Shown piece after piece: positions 16,156 to 23,821 of a stretch of DNA of 64,000 nucleotides. The notes below the pieces were generated by a model that saw nothing but the letters and a program-made list of their open reading frames with translations, did no database searches and was not told the DNA's origin. A program made the translations under genes and the position numbers. Source of the DNA: UBA791 sp963602355 (GTDB lineage Bacteria; Cyanobacteriota; Vampirovibrionia; Gastranaerophilales; Gastranaerophilaceae). Position 1 is the first letter of the stretch; the number at the start of each line of letters is the position of its first letter. The stretch covers positions 34,071 to 98,070 of the forward strand of contig CAVCIU010000001.1 in assembly GCA_963602355.1 (NCBI GenBank), in the 5' to 3' direction.

Positions 16156-17880
16156 ATGACATATCCAGTATACACACTTAAAAACGAATGCCACGATTGT
16201 TATAAATGCGTAAGAGAATGTCATATCAAAGCCATTAAATTCCAAGACGGCAGTGCCTCTGTAATCAAAGACAAATGTATTGCTTGCGGACACTGCGTAA
16301 AGGTTTGTCCTTCTGGCGCCAAAAAAGTTAGAAACGATATCGATAAGGTTAAAACCCTTATGGTTCTTCAAAAACAGGTATATGTTTCCCTTGCACCAAG
16401 CTGGGCGGGAATTTATGATTTAACACCAGCACAAATGGTTGCTGTACTTAAAAAACTAGGTTTTTATGCAGTGAGTGAAACTGCTTTAGGGGCTCAACAA
16501 GTTTCTATTAAAACAGCAGAAATGCTTAATAATGGCGAAAATGGCTTGTACATTTCAAGTGCATGCCCTGTAATTGTTGATTATATTAGATATTACAAAC
16601 CTGAATTTGCGAAATATATTACACCACTTGCATCTCCGGCTTTAACTCATGCAAAAATGTTGAAAGAAAAATACGGAGATAACATTAGTGTTGTATTTAT
16701 TGGACCTTGTATCGGAAAGAAAAACGAAGCCGATTCAAACCCTGATTTTATAGATGCAGCTTTGACTTTTGAAGAATTAAATTACTGGATAAGTGAAGAC
16801 TTTATCAATGTAAGCGAAATTGAAGTAAATAGTGGCGATAAATTTGTTCCAGAAGAAGCCTTTGAAGGTGCTTTATATCCTGTTGAAGGCGGAATGAACG
16901 ACACAATTAAAGAGGTTGGCATAAATAAAGATGTTACACTTGTAAAAATTAGCGGATTAGAAAACTTTGATAATTTTGTTGAAGGATTAAATGCTAATTC
17001 ACTTAATAATAATGTTTTTATAGAAGCTTTGTCTTGTGAAACAGGTTGTATAAATGGACCATGTATTGCAAGCAAAAAGGCTGGTTTAGCAATAACGACA
17101 GACATTTTATCAAAAATAAAACACAGAGACAATGTTCCTACAGTTGCAGAAACAGTTTTTGAAAAAGAATACGTAAGCAAACCAATAGTTGAAGATGATA
17201 TCAAATTTGCAGATATCACAAACGCATTAAAGAAAATTGGTAAACACACTCCAGAAGACGAATTAAATTGCGGAGGTTGCGGATATTCGACTTGTCGTGA
17301 TATGGCAAAAGCACTTGTAAACGGTGATGCAGAACCTTCAATGTGCGTTTCATATATGAGAAAAATTGCCATGCGAAAAGCAGCAGCAATGTTACGTTGT
17401 ATGCCTTCTGCCATTGTTATGGTGGATAAAGACTTGAACATTGTTGAAGCAAACGATGCCTTTATGAAAATGTTCTGCGGTGATATGTACGAAATCTTCG
17501 CATCAAGAAAAGAAGGTTTATCTGGCGCATCTTTAGACAGAATTATTTCTTTCAGCGATATTTTCAGCCAATTACTTAAATCGGGTGGTGATATACACAA
17601 ATCACATTACCAAATTAAAAACAAATTGTACGATATAAGCGCATTTACGATTGAAGACGGAGAAATTGTAGGTGCCGTAATAACCGACGTTACAAAAGCA
17701 GAAATCGATAGAGAAAAAATCGCCGCAAAAGCAAGAGAAGTTATTACAAAAAATATTACCAAAGTTCAAGAAATAGCATGCCTGTTGGGTGAACACATGG
17801 TTGAGACAGAGGTTCTTCTAAATTCTATTGCAGAAGATTACTCTAACGATAATTCAGACGACGACGGAGAAGAAATGTAA
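16156..17880 (+). CDS. Putative sensory [FeFe]-hydrogenase with PAS domain (HydS/group C-like)
   Basis: A 574-residue hydrogenase-like iron-sulfur protein. Two 4Fe-4S clusters are at C12/C15/C18/C22 and C41/C44/C47/C51. The H-domain follows, with H-cluster ligands C137 (SSACP), C185 (GPCIGKK), C294 and C298 (SCETGC). A further Fe-S motif is at C372/C375/C380/C397, a PAS domain at about 411-510 and an acidic tail at 560-574. The usual TSCCP motif reads SSACP, so the proton-shuttle cysteine is alanine (A136), as known for HydS proteins. Catalysis should be slow, which fits a sensor of H2 or electron potential. The next gene, a SpoIIE-type phosphatase overlapping by one base, is the expected output partner. 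Hydrogenase maturases HydEFG are not in the window. Confidence 0.85.
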   Translation: MTYPVYTLKNECHDCYKCVRECHIKAIKFQDGSASVIKDKCIACGHCVKVCPSGAKKVRNDIDKVKTLMVLQKQVYVSLAPSWAGIYDLTPAQMVAVLKKLGFYAVSETALGAQQVSIKTAEMLNNGENGLYISSACPVIVDYIRYYKPEFAKYITPLASPALTHAKMLKEKYGDNISVVFIGPCIGKKNEADSNPDFIDAALTFEELNYWISEDFINVSEIEVNSGDKFVPEEAFEGALYPVEGGMNDTIKEVGINKDVTLVKISGLENFDNFVEGLNANSLNNNVFIEALSCETGCINGPCIASKKAGLAITTDILSKIKHRDNVPTVAETVFEKEYVSKPIVEDDIKFADITNALKKIGKHTPEDELNCGGCGYSTCRDMAKALVNGDAEPSMCVSYMRKIAMRKAAAMLRCMPSAIVMVDKDLNIVEANDAFMKMFCGDMYEIFASRKEGLSGASLDRIISFSDIFSQLLKSGGDIHKSHYQIKNKLYDISAFTIEDGEIVGAVITDVTKAEIDREKIAAKAREVITKNITKVQEIACLLGEHMVETEVLLNSIAEDYSNDNSDDDGEEM

Positions 17881-19037
17881 TGTTTATCGACATCGACGTT
17901 GCACAAGAAAAAAAATATAACCAAAACACCTTCGGTGATTACTTTACCTCAAAAAGATTTCCAGACTCTGGAAGACTTCTTGCGGTGCTTTCTGACGGAC
18001 TAGGTAGCGGAATTAAGGCCAATATTTTAGCATGTATGACTTCAACTATGCTTTTAAAGTTTATGGAAGAAGGAACAAGTATTAAAAAAGCTTGCGAAAC
18101 AGTTATGAACTCTCTTCCTGTTTGTCAGGTTAGAAAGATAAGCTATTCAACGTTTTCAGCACTTGATTGCAACGAAAACGGAACGGCAAAAATAGTTGAA
18201 GAGGGTAATCCTCAATTTTTGTGGATTAGAAACGGCGAAGTTTTAGAACCAGAGTTTGAAGTTTTAACATCAAAAGAATTTCCAAACAGACACATGCATA
18301 TTTATCATTTAAAAATGCAAACAAATGATAGATTGGTATTCTGTTCAGACGGTGTAACTCAAGCTGCACTTGGTACAAAAAATTTAAGACTTGGTTTAAG
18401 ACGAGAAGGCTTGATTGAAATTGTTAAAAAAGAATTGGAAAAAGAACCAGATATTTCAAGTTCAAATTTAGCTAAAAGAATTGTAAAACAAGCTATTTTA
18501 ACTGAACCAGACAGAAAGCCGAAGGACGATGTTTCAGCAGTTTGCGTTTATTACAGAGAACCAAGAAATGCGGTAGTCTTTACTGGCCCACCTTATCACC
18601 AATCAAAAGATAAATTTTATGCTCAAGCTTTAATTGATTTTAACGGTAAAAAAGCAATTTCAGGAGGAACAACTGCAAATCTTGTTTCAAGAGAATTAAA
18701 CATTCCAATAAAAACGAACATAAATTTGAATATAGGTAAACTTCCTGCAATTTCTTATATGGAAGGAATTGATTTAGTAACAGAAGGTATCTTAACATTA
18801 ACTAAAGCTTGTGAATATCTTGAAACAGGCGAAGTTGAGAACGATGCGGCGGGAGACCTTGTAAAATTTATGCTTGATACAGATTGCATAACTTTTATGG
18901 TTGGTGCAAAATTAAATCAGGCACATTACGATCCAAATTTACCTATCGAAATTGAAATTCGTAAAAATGTCATAAAAAAGATTTCAGATATTCTGGAAAC
19001 TAAATATTTTAAAAAAGTAACAGTTCAATACATGTAA
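17880..19037 (+). CDS. SpoIIE-type PP2C serine phosphatase
   Basis: A 385-residue protein whose N-terminal part is a PPM/SpoIIE phosphatase domain. Metal-binding aspartates lie in LSDGLGSGIKAN (D39) and FCSDGVTQA (D157), and a third acidic site is RKPKDDVSAV. The C-terminal about 150 residues (from RNAVVFTGPPYH) form a separate domain that I do not recognise. SpoIIE-type enzymes dephosphorylate serine on anti-sigma antagonists and related switches. Its start overlaps the stop of the sensory hydrogenase (TAATG), and such phosphatases are known companions of PAS-containing hydrogenases. Its role is therefore probably to relay the hydrogenase signal. The substrate is unknown, and no anti-sigma or antagonist gene is adjacent. 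Confidence 0.85.
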   Translation: MFIDIDVAQEKKYNQNTFGDYFTSKRFPDSGRLLAVLSDGLGSGIKANILACMTSTMLLKFMEEGTSIKKACETVMNSLPVCQVRKISYSTFSALDCNENGTAKIVEEGNPQFLWIRNGEVLEPEFEVLTSKEFPNRHMHIYHLKMQTNDRLVFCSDGVTQAALGTKNLRLGLRREGLIEIVKKELEKEPDISSSNLAKRIVKQAILTEPDRKPKDDVSAVCVYYREPRNAVVFTGPPYHQSKDKFYAQALIDFNGKKAISGGTTANLVSRELNIPIKTNINLNIGKLPAISYMEGIDLVTEGILTLTKACEYLETGEVENDAAGDLVKFMLDTDCITFMVGAKLNQAHYDPNLPIEIEIRKNVIKKISDILETKYFKKVTVQYM

Positions 19038-19047
19038 GGAGAATTAA

Positions 19048-19305
19048 ATGGAAAAGATTAAAGTTGACATATGCTTAGGAACAACGTGTTTTGTTATGGG
19101 TGGTTCAAATTTACAAGAACTAATCGACACTATTCCTAGAAAATATGGTGATAAAGTTGAAGTAAACGGAAGCACTTGCTTAGAAATGTGTTCACAAAAT
19201 ACTGAATACTCTAAAGCTCCTTACGTAAGAGTAAACGACGAAATAATTTCTGAAGCTACAGTAGAAAAAGTTTTAGAAAAAATTAATGAAATTTTAAATA
19301 AATAA
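19048..19305 (+). CDS. Small thioredoxin-like [2Fe-2S] ferredoxin (NuoE-type), second copy
   Basis: An 85-residue paralogue of the protein at 15919-16155. The cluster ligands are in CLGTTCF (C-x4-C) and CLEMCSQ (C-x3-C). It has its own strong ribosome site (AAGGAG) 10 bp after the phosphatase gene. A C-terminal helix (ATVEKVLEKINEILNK) closes the fold. It probably shuttles electrons between NADH- or ferredoxin-linked partners and the downstream hydrogenase. No NuoF-like flavin subunit is visible, so an NADH-linked trimeric hydrogenase cannot be assembled from this window alone. Confidence 0.8.
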   Translation: MEKIKVDICLGTTCFVMGGSNLQELIDTIPRKYGDKVEVNGSTCLEMCSQNTEYSKAPYVRVNDEIISEATVEKVLEKINEILNK

Positions 19306-19308
19306 TAG

Positions 19309-19314
19309 TATAAT
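19309..19314 (+). promoter_or_regulatory. Possible -10 box before the second hydrogenase
   Basis: TATAAT at 19309-19314 lies in the 43-bp gap before the hydrogenase start at 19349. This may allow the catalytic hydrogenase to be made independently of rex and the sensory genes. No good -35 is seen. Confidence 0.35.
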
Positions 19315-19348
19315 TTTATATGTAAAAAGAAGAATGGAAGACAGGAAA

Positions 19349-20788
19349 ATGAATAATAACGCACAATCAATACATTTAAAAAAAGAAATTTTGATTAGAC
19401 TTGTAAAAGCATTTTTCTCAGATGACTTTGCAGAAAACACAAGACTAATTCCCTATGACATGAGACCAAAAGGAGCAGAAGTTCCTTATAGATGTTGTAT
19501 CTATAAAGAAAGAGCTATCCTTAAAGATAGAGCTATCGCTGGCTTAGGTTTCCAAATTGAGGAAGATGATGAAAGAAAATCACTTCATACATACGCAAAA
19601 GAAGCTTTAAAAAGAACAGAACTTGATAATAGAAACTTAACAGTATTACAAGCAGCATGTAAAGGTTGCGTATCAAGTCAAATTCACGTAACAGACTTAT
19701 GTCAAGGTTGCGTTGCAAGACCTTGCGAAAAAACATGTAAGTTTGGTGCAATATCAATCGTTGACGGCAAATCTCACATTGACACAACAAAATGTAAAAA
19801 ATGTAAGATGTGTATGAACGCTTGTCCATATAGCGCAATCGTACAAACAACAGTACCTTGCGAAGCTGCATGTCCAGTTGGCGCTATTTCAAAAGACGAA
19901 ACTGGTTTTGCAAGTATTGATTTTGAAAAATGTATCAGCTGTGGTAAATGTATTGCAGCATGCCCATTTGGTGCAGTACACGAAAGAAGCCAATTAATTG
20001 ATATTTTAAAAGCTATTAAATCAGACAAAAAAGTTGTTGCAATGATTGCACCATCAATCGTTGGACAATTCCCAGGAACACTTTATCAATTAAAAACAGC
20101 TATTTTAAAAGCTGGTTTTGATGAGGTAATTGAAGTTGCACAAGGTGCAGATATCACAACAAAAAATGAAGCTGCTGAATTCAAAGAAAGAATGGAAGAA
20201 GGCGCAAGCTTCATGACAACATCTTGTTGTGCAGCTTACAACAACCTTGTTGCAAAACACTTACCAGAAATCAAACCTTTTGTTTCAACAACAAAAACTC
20301 CATTGTACTACACAGCAGAACTTGTTAAGAAAGAACAACCTGAATCAATTACAGTATTTGTAAGCCCTTGTGTTGCAAAACGTTCTGAAGGTAAAGCAAA
20401 TGACAATGTAGATTTCGTAATGAGCTACGAAGAACTTGGCGCAGTATTCATCGGACGTCAAATCGACGTATTAAATTGCGAAGAAACAGAATTTGAAACA
20501 AAAAGTTCAAAACAAGGTAGAAAATTCGGTGTTTCTGGTGGTGTTGCAAGCGCAGTTCAATTCTTAGCACCAGAAGCTAAACCATGTATTATCAATGGTT
20601 TAAATAAAACTACAATCAAAGAATTGAAACAATATGCTACAAAAGGCGAATGCGCTGGTTGCAATATGATAGAAGTTATGAGTTGCGAAGGCGGTTGTGC
20701 TGGCGGTAATGCTACAATCAACCAACCAAGAATCTCTGCTAAACAACTTAACCAACTTCTTGAAAACAGTGAAGATATTACAGAATAA
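19349..20788 (+). CDS. [FeFe]-hydrogenase, monomeric ferredoxin-type (group B-like)
   Basis: Reduces protons to H2, or the reverse, at an H-cluster, probably with ferredoxin. Numbering from this ATG: the N-terminal region holds many cysteines in CxxCxxxxC/CxxCxxCxxxC groups (about 118-205), enough for three or four 4Fe-4S clusters. The H-domain has TTSCCAAY with the proton-shuttle cysteine kept (C293) and ligand C294. SPCVAKRSE supplies C341, and SCEGGCAGG supplies C446 and C450. TSCCAAY is characteristic of group B enzymes. I chose this ATG because CAGGAAA precedes it; an ATG at 19334 adds five residues without a site. Codon bias is stronger than in the sensory gene upstream, consistent with a bulk catalytic role. 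Confidence 0.9.
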   Translation: MNNNAQSIHLKKEILIRLVKAFFSDDFAENTRLIPYDMRPKGAEVPYRCCIYKERAILKDRAIAGLGFQIEEDDERKSLHTYAKEALKRTELDNRNLTVLQAACKGCVSSQIHVTDLCQGCVARPCEKTCKFGAISIVDGKSHIDTTKCKKCKMCMNACPYSAIVQTTVPCEAACPVGAISKDETGFASIDFEKCISCGKCIAACPFGAVHERSQLIDILKAIKSDKKVVAMIAPSIVGQFPGTLYQLKTAILKAGFDEVIEVAQGADITTKNEAAEFKERMEEGASFMTTSCCAAYNNLVAKHLPEIKPFVSTTKTPLYYTAELVKKEQPESITVFVSPCVAKRSEGKANDNVDFVMSYEELGAVFIGRQIDVLNCEETEFETKSSKQGRKFGVSGGVASAVQFLAPEAKPCIINGLNKTTIKELKQYATKGECAGCNMIEVMSCEGGCAGGNATINQPRISAKQLNQLLENSEDITE

Positions 20789-20809
20789 GAAAGAAAAGGA
20801 ATAAAAAAA

Positions 20810-21340
20810 ATGTTAAAATCATCTGATGCTTTAATAATTATGATAGATATGCAAGAAAAACTTGTAAAAGCTACTAATGCTGAGAATGAAGTCAAGCAGG
20901 CAGAAAAGATTATTAAAGCAGCAGAGATTTTAGACATTCCAGTTCTTGTAAGTGAGCAATACCCAAAAGGTCTTGGTCAAACTGTTGAAGTTCTTAAAAA
21001 CGATAAACAAAAATATGTTGAAAAAACTTCTTTCTCTCTTTTAAAAGAAGAAACTGCCGTTGATATGATAAAACTTTTCCATAAAAAACAAATCGTTTTA
21101 TTCGGTATCGAAACTCATATTTGCGTTTACCAAACTGCAATGGACTTAATCAAAAAAGGTTATGAAGTATATCTAATCAAAGATGCTTGCAAAAGCAGAA
21201 AAGAATACGAATACAATACAGGTATTGATTTAATGCGCCAAAACGGTGTTAAAATTTCTTGCGTTGAAATAGCTTTATTTGAATTCTTAGAATCTTCTAA
21301 ACACCCTCATTTCAAAGAAGTTCAACAACTTATTAAGTAA
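20810..21340 (+). CDS. Isochorismatase/nicotinamidase-family cysteine hydrolase
   Basis: A 176-residue cysteine hydrolase. The catalytic triad of the family is visible: D13 (MIDMQE), K71 (VEKTSFS) and C104 (GIETHICV), with the usual cis-peptide region before the cysteine. Members cleave amides such as nicotinamide, or the isochorismate ether. The short form without extra domains resembles the broad YcaC-like group, so the substrate cannot be named. It follows the hydrogenase by 21 bp on the same strand, but its codon use and function look independent. Confidence 0.8.
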   Translation: MLKSSDALIIMIDMQEKLVKATNAENEVKQAEKIIKAAEILDIPVLVSEQYPKGLGQTVEVLKNDKQKYVEKTSFSLLKEETAVDMIKLFHKKQIVLFGIETHICVYQTAMDLIKKGYEVYLIKDACKSRKEYEYNTGIDLMRQNGVKISCVEIALFEFLESSKHPHFKEVQQLIK

Positions 21341-21381
21341 CATTGTTGTATTTTATAAGTATTTAAGGTAAAATATCATCT

Positions 21382-21690
21382 ATGAAAGATTGTATATTTT
21401 GTAAAATTGCGAATAAAGAAATTCCTAGCGAATTTTTATATGAAAACGACTATTTATTTGTAATTAAAGACATTAATCCAAAAGCCCCTATTCACTTGCT
21501 TGTTATAACAAAAGAACACGCAGCGAATTTGAATGAAATTAATGATGAAAAACTTTTGGCAGAAATTTTAAAAGGTATTAAAGCTGTTTGTGAAAAATTA
21601 AACATAAAAGAATACAAAACAGTTATTAATACTGGTAAATCTGCTGGACAAGAAGTGTTCCACTTCCACGCACATATTTTAGCTCAATAA
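21382..21690 (+). CDS. HIT-family nucleotide-binding hydrolase
   Basis: A 102-residue protein with the N-terminal zinc-type start CIFCKIANKEIPS and the C-terminal catalytic triad HFHAHIL (HxHxH), the active site of HINT-type purine nucleoside phosphoramidases. It stops shortly after the motif (ILAQ) and lacks the GRxLxWPPG tail of many HINT proteins. TAAAAT at 21369-21374 ends 7 nt before the ATG and there is no Shine-Dalgarno, so a leaderless transcript is likely. It probably hydrolyses AMP-linked metabolites; the exact substrate is unknown. Confidence 0.88.
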   Translation: MKDCIFCKIANKEIPSEFLYENDYLFVIKDINPKAPIHLLVITKEHAANLNEINDEKLLAEILKGIKAVCEKLNIKEYKTVINTGKSAGQEVFHFHAHILAQ

Positions 21691-21719
21691 TGGTCAAAAA
21701 AAAATAAAAAGGATTAAAC

Positions 21720-22565
21720 ATGACAAATAAAGGTCAATATTACAGAGAATTAACACCTTCTGGCTTTGGCATTGCGATAAAAATCAAAGATGTTTTATTT
21801 TCAGAACAATCAAAATACCAAAAAATCGAAATCATTGATACAGATTCACAACTTGGTAAAATGATTACACTAAACGGTCTTATGTACGCAACAGAAGGCG
21901 ACGAATACTATTACAGTGAAATGGTTACACACGTTCCACTTTTAAACCACAAATGCCCTAAAAACGTTCTAGTAATTGGTGGTGGAACAGGTGCTACAAC
22001 AAAAGAAATTTTAAAACACGACACTATTGAAAAAGTTGTTATTGTTGATATTGACGAAATGGTAGTAAATACTTGTAAAAAATATTTACCGTCAATTTCA
22101 AGCGGCTTAGATGACCCTAGAGTCGAAGTCTTGATTATGGATGCATTTGAATACATTAAAGATAAAAAAGATATGTTTGATGTAATCATAATTTGCACCC
22201 CAACACCACTTGGTCCAGGAGTTGGAGAATTTACAAACCAATTCTACGACAATATCAAAGCTGCTATGAGAAAAAATGGCATTTTGGTTGTACAATCAGA
22301 AGCTCCAGTTACAAAAGACGAAGATTCTTTATCATTGTATAAGTTACTTTTGGAAGAATTTAAAGTTGTAGAATCATACTCTTCACCACTTCCAACATAT
22401 CCAGGGGGTTATTGGGTTTGGGCAATCTGTTCTGACACGTCATATCCAGCAGAAGATATTGATGAAGAACGTTGCGAAAAAATTTCAAACCAATGCAAAC
22501 TTTATACAAAAAAATACCACGCAAAATGTTTTAAAGCACAAACCTTGCTTGACGAATTACAATAG
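21720..22565 (+). CDS. Spermidine-synthase-like protein with altered active site
   Basis: A 281-residue protein that aligns throughout with spermidine synthase (SpeE): the N-terminal beta domain, DEYYYSEM, then the Rossmann nucleotide site, and TYPGGYW near the end. Three acidic residues that SpeE needs are changed. The GGGDGG motif reads GGGTGA (T90), and the catalytic DSxDPxGP loop reads CTPTPLGP (C159 and T162 in place of both aspartates). SpeE uses these for decarboxylated S-adenosylmethionine and the amine. The protein should therefore bind a related nucleotide but may transfer a different group or use a different acceptor. No SpeD-like decarboxylase is nearby. Calling it speE without this caveat would be misleading. 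Confidence 0.75.
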   Translation: MTNKGQYYRELTPSGFGIAIKIKDVLFSEQSKYQKIEIIDTDSQLGKMITLNGLMYATEGDEYYYSEMVTHVPLLNHKCPKNVLVIGGGTGATTKEILKHDTIEKVVIVDIDEMVVNTCKKYLPSISSGLDDPRVEVLIMDAFEYIKDKKDMFDVIIICTPTPLGPGVGEFTNQFYDNIKAAMRKNGILVVQSEAPVTKDEDSLSLYKLLLEEFKVVESYSSPLPTYPGGYWVWAICSDTSYPAEDIDEERCEKISNQCKLYTKKYHAKCFKAQTLLDELQ

Positions 22566-22566
22566 A

Positions 22567-22773
22567 CTATTGTTTTAAAATATTTATATCAAAATTTAAA
22601 ATTTTTGCAAATTTAGCAACTAAAAAAAATTTTGGGTGTTGTAATCCTGATTCTATCAAAGATATTGTTCTTGTTGAGACTCCTAACTTTTCAGCAAGTT
22701 GTTCTTGAGAATAATCATTTTTTATTCTTTCAATTTTTAATGTTTTGCCAAACTTTTTTAAATCATAATCCAT
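22567..22773 (-). CDS. Small XRE-family HTH regulator
   Basis: A 68-residue protein that is essentially one Cro/C1-type helix-turn-helix (YSQEQLAEKLGVSTRTISLIESGLQHP). It is convergent with, and 1 bp from, the SpeE-like gene. It is divergent from the acetyltransferase gene at 22871, and the roughly 100-bp gap between them holds the acetyltransferase promoter. Such one-domain regulators usually repress themselves and the divergent neighbour. TATTGT occurs twice around the -35 (about 22784-22802) and could be its site. Confidence 0.8.
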   Translation of the reverse strand: MDYDLKKFGKTLKIERIKNDYSQEQLAEKLGVSTRTISLIESGLQHPKFFLVAKFAKILNFDINILKQ

Positions 22774-22790
22774 AAATACATGTTATTGTC

Positions 22791-22819
22791 TTGACTATTG
22801 TATTTCTATATAGTATTAT
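22791..22819 (+). promoter_or_regulatory. Promoter of the acetyltransferase gene
   Basis: TTGACT (22791-22796), a 17-bp spacer and TATTAT (22814-22819) make a near-consensus promoter. A TATTGT direct repeat flanks the -35. The predicted leader is about 45 nt, without a Shine-Dalgarno sequence before the ATG. Confidence 0.7.
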
Positions 22820-22870
22820 TCATATTATTTGATGTTTATATCATAAAAAATACTCTTTAATTTATAAATC

Positions 22871-23452
22871 ATGAAAAAAATTTCCAATCAAATATATAAA
22901 ATAAAACGAGAATTGAAAAGAATATGCAATAAAATATTCAAGACAAATTTTCCAATCCATAAAAATGTTTTTATTGGAAAAAATGTTAAATATGACAAAA
23001 CAGTAGTTCTTGGTGGAGATCTAAAAATTGGTGATGAGAGTTATATAAGAGCCTATTCTGAAATAGGATCATGCGTTGAAATTGGAAAATATTGTTCAAT
23101 TGCAAACAATGTAATTATTGCGCCACCGGAACACGATTATAGTAAATTTTCAACGAGATGGGATAATAAACCAAATAAAATTACAATTATAGAAAATGAT
23201 GTCTGGATAGGAACACAATCCATTATTTTACAAGGAGTAAAAATAGGTAATGGAGCTATTGTCGGGGCAAATTCGGTCGTAACAAAAGACATACCACCAT
23301 ACGCAATAGTGGTAGGTTCCCCTGCAAAAATTTTAAAATTTCGTTTTAATAATGAAACAATACAAAAACTTCTAAGTCTTAAATGGTGGAATTTACCGCC
23401 TAATGAAATTGAAAAAATGAAGAAATCATCATTACAAAATATTTTACAATAG
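22871..23452 (+). CDS. Hexapeptide-repeat O-acetyltransferase
   Basis: A 193-residue acyltransferase of the left-handed beta-helix type (CatB/Vat/NeuD-like). A basic N-terminal helix is followed by hexad repeats (VFIGKNVKYDKTVVLGGDLKIG onward), the loop with the likely catalytic histidine (APPEHDYSKFS), and the typical end WIGTQSIILQGVKIGNGAIVGANSVVT...GSPAKIL. It probably acetylates a sugar in surface polysaccharide or a small molecule. Base composition is more AT-rich than that of its neighbours, and it sits alone with a small XRE regulator, so recent acquisition is possible. Its last codons overlap the convergent receiver gene by 9 bp. Confidence 0.85.
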   Translation: MKKISNQIYKIKRELKRICNKIFKTNFPIHKNVFIGKNVKYDKTVVLGGDLKIGDESYIRAYSEIGSCVEIGKYCSIANNVIIAPPEHDYSKFSTRWDNKPNKITIIENDVWIGTQSIILQGVKIGNGAIVGANSVVTKDIPPYAIVVGSPAKILKFRFNNETIQKLLSLKWWNLPPNEIEKMKKSSLQNILQ

Positions 23453-23821
23453 ATTTTCGTAAACAGAAATATCTCTTGATGCTAAAGGTTTTGGAATAAA
23501 ATCAACATTGTATCTTTCTGCAATCATTCTTATATTAGAAGCTGCAGAACAGATATAGATTTTTGTTTTGTAATACTGTTTTAGCATTTGAATTTGTTGA
23601 ATTAACCATTCGCCTGCGTATAGAGGTTCAAAATCATACTCCATGTGTAAATCTGTTATGATTAAATCATAAGGGTCAGAAACCATTCCAAATACTAAAT
23701 CATACGCATCTCGAGCTGATAATGCAGTATCAATTTCTATATCTTTGTAATTGCAAAGCATATTTTCCTTGTGATAAGCAACCCAACTTCTTGAATCATC
23801 AACTATTAGTACTTTTTTCAT
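23444..23821 (-). CDS. Single-domain response regulator
   Basis: A 125-residue receiver domain with no output domain. The acidic pair is in IVDDS (D8/D9), the phospho-acceptor aspartate is in LIITDLHME, the switch serine is in ICSAAS and the conserved lysine is in IPKPLA. Its start overlaps the end of the cyclase gene by 23 bp, so the two are translated together. It may control the cyclase or receive signals in parallel with it. No canonical histidine kinase is adjacent. Confidence 0.85.
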   Translation of the reverse strand: MKKVLIVDDSRSWVAYHKENMLCNYKDIEIDTALSARDAYDLVFGMVSDPYDLIITDLHMEYDFEPLYAGEWLIQQIQMLKQYYKTKIYICSAASNIRMIAERYNVDFIPKPLASRDISVYENLL

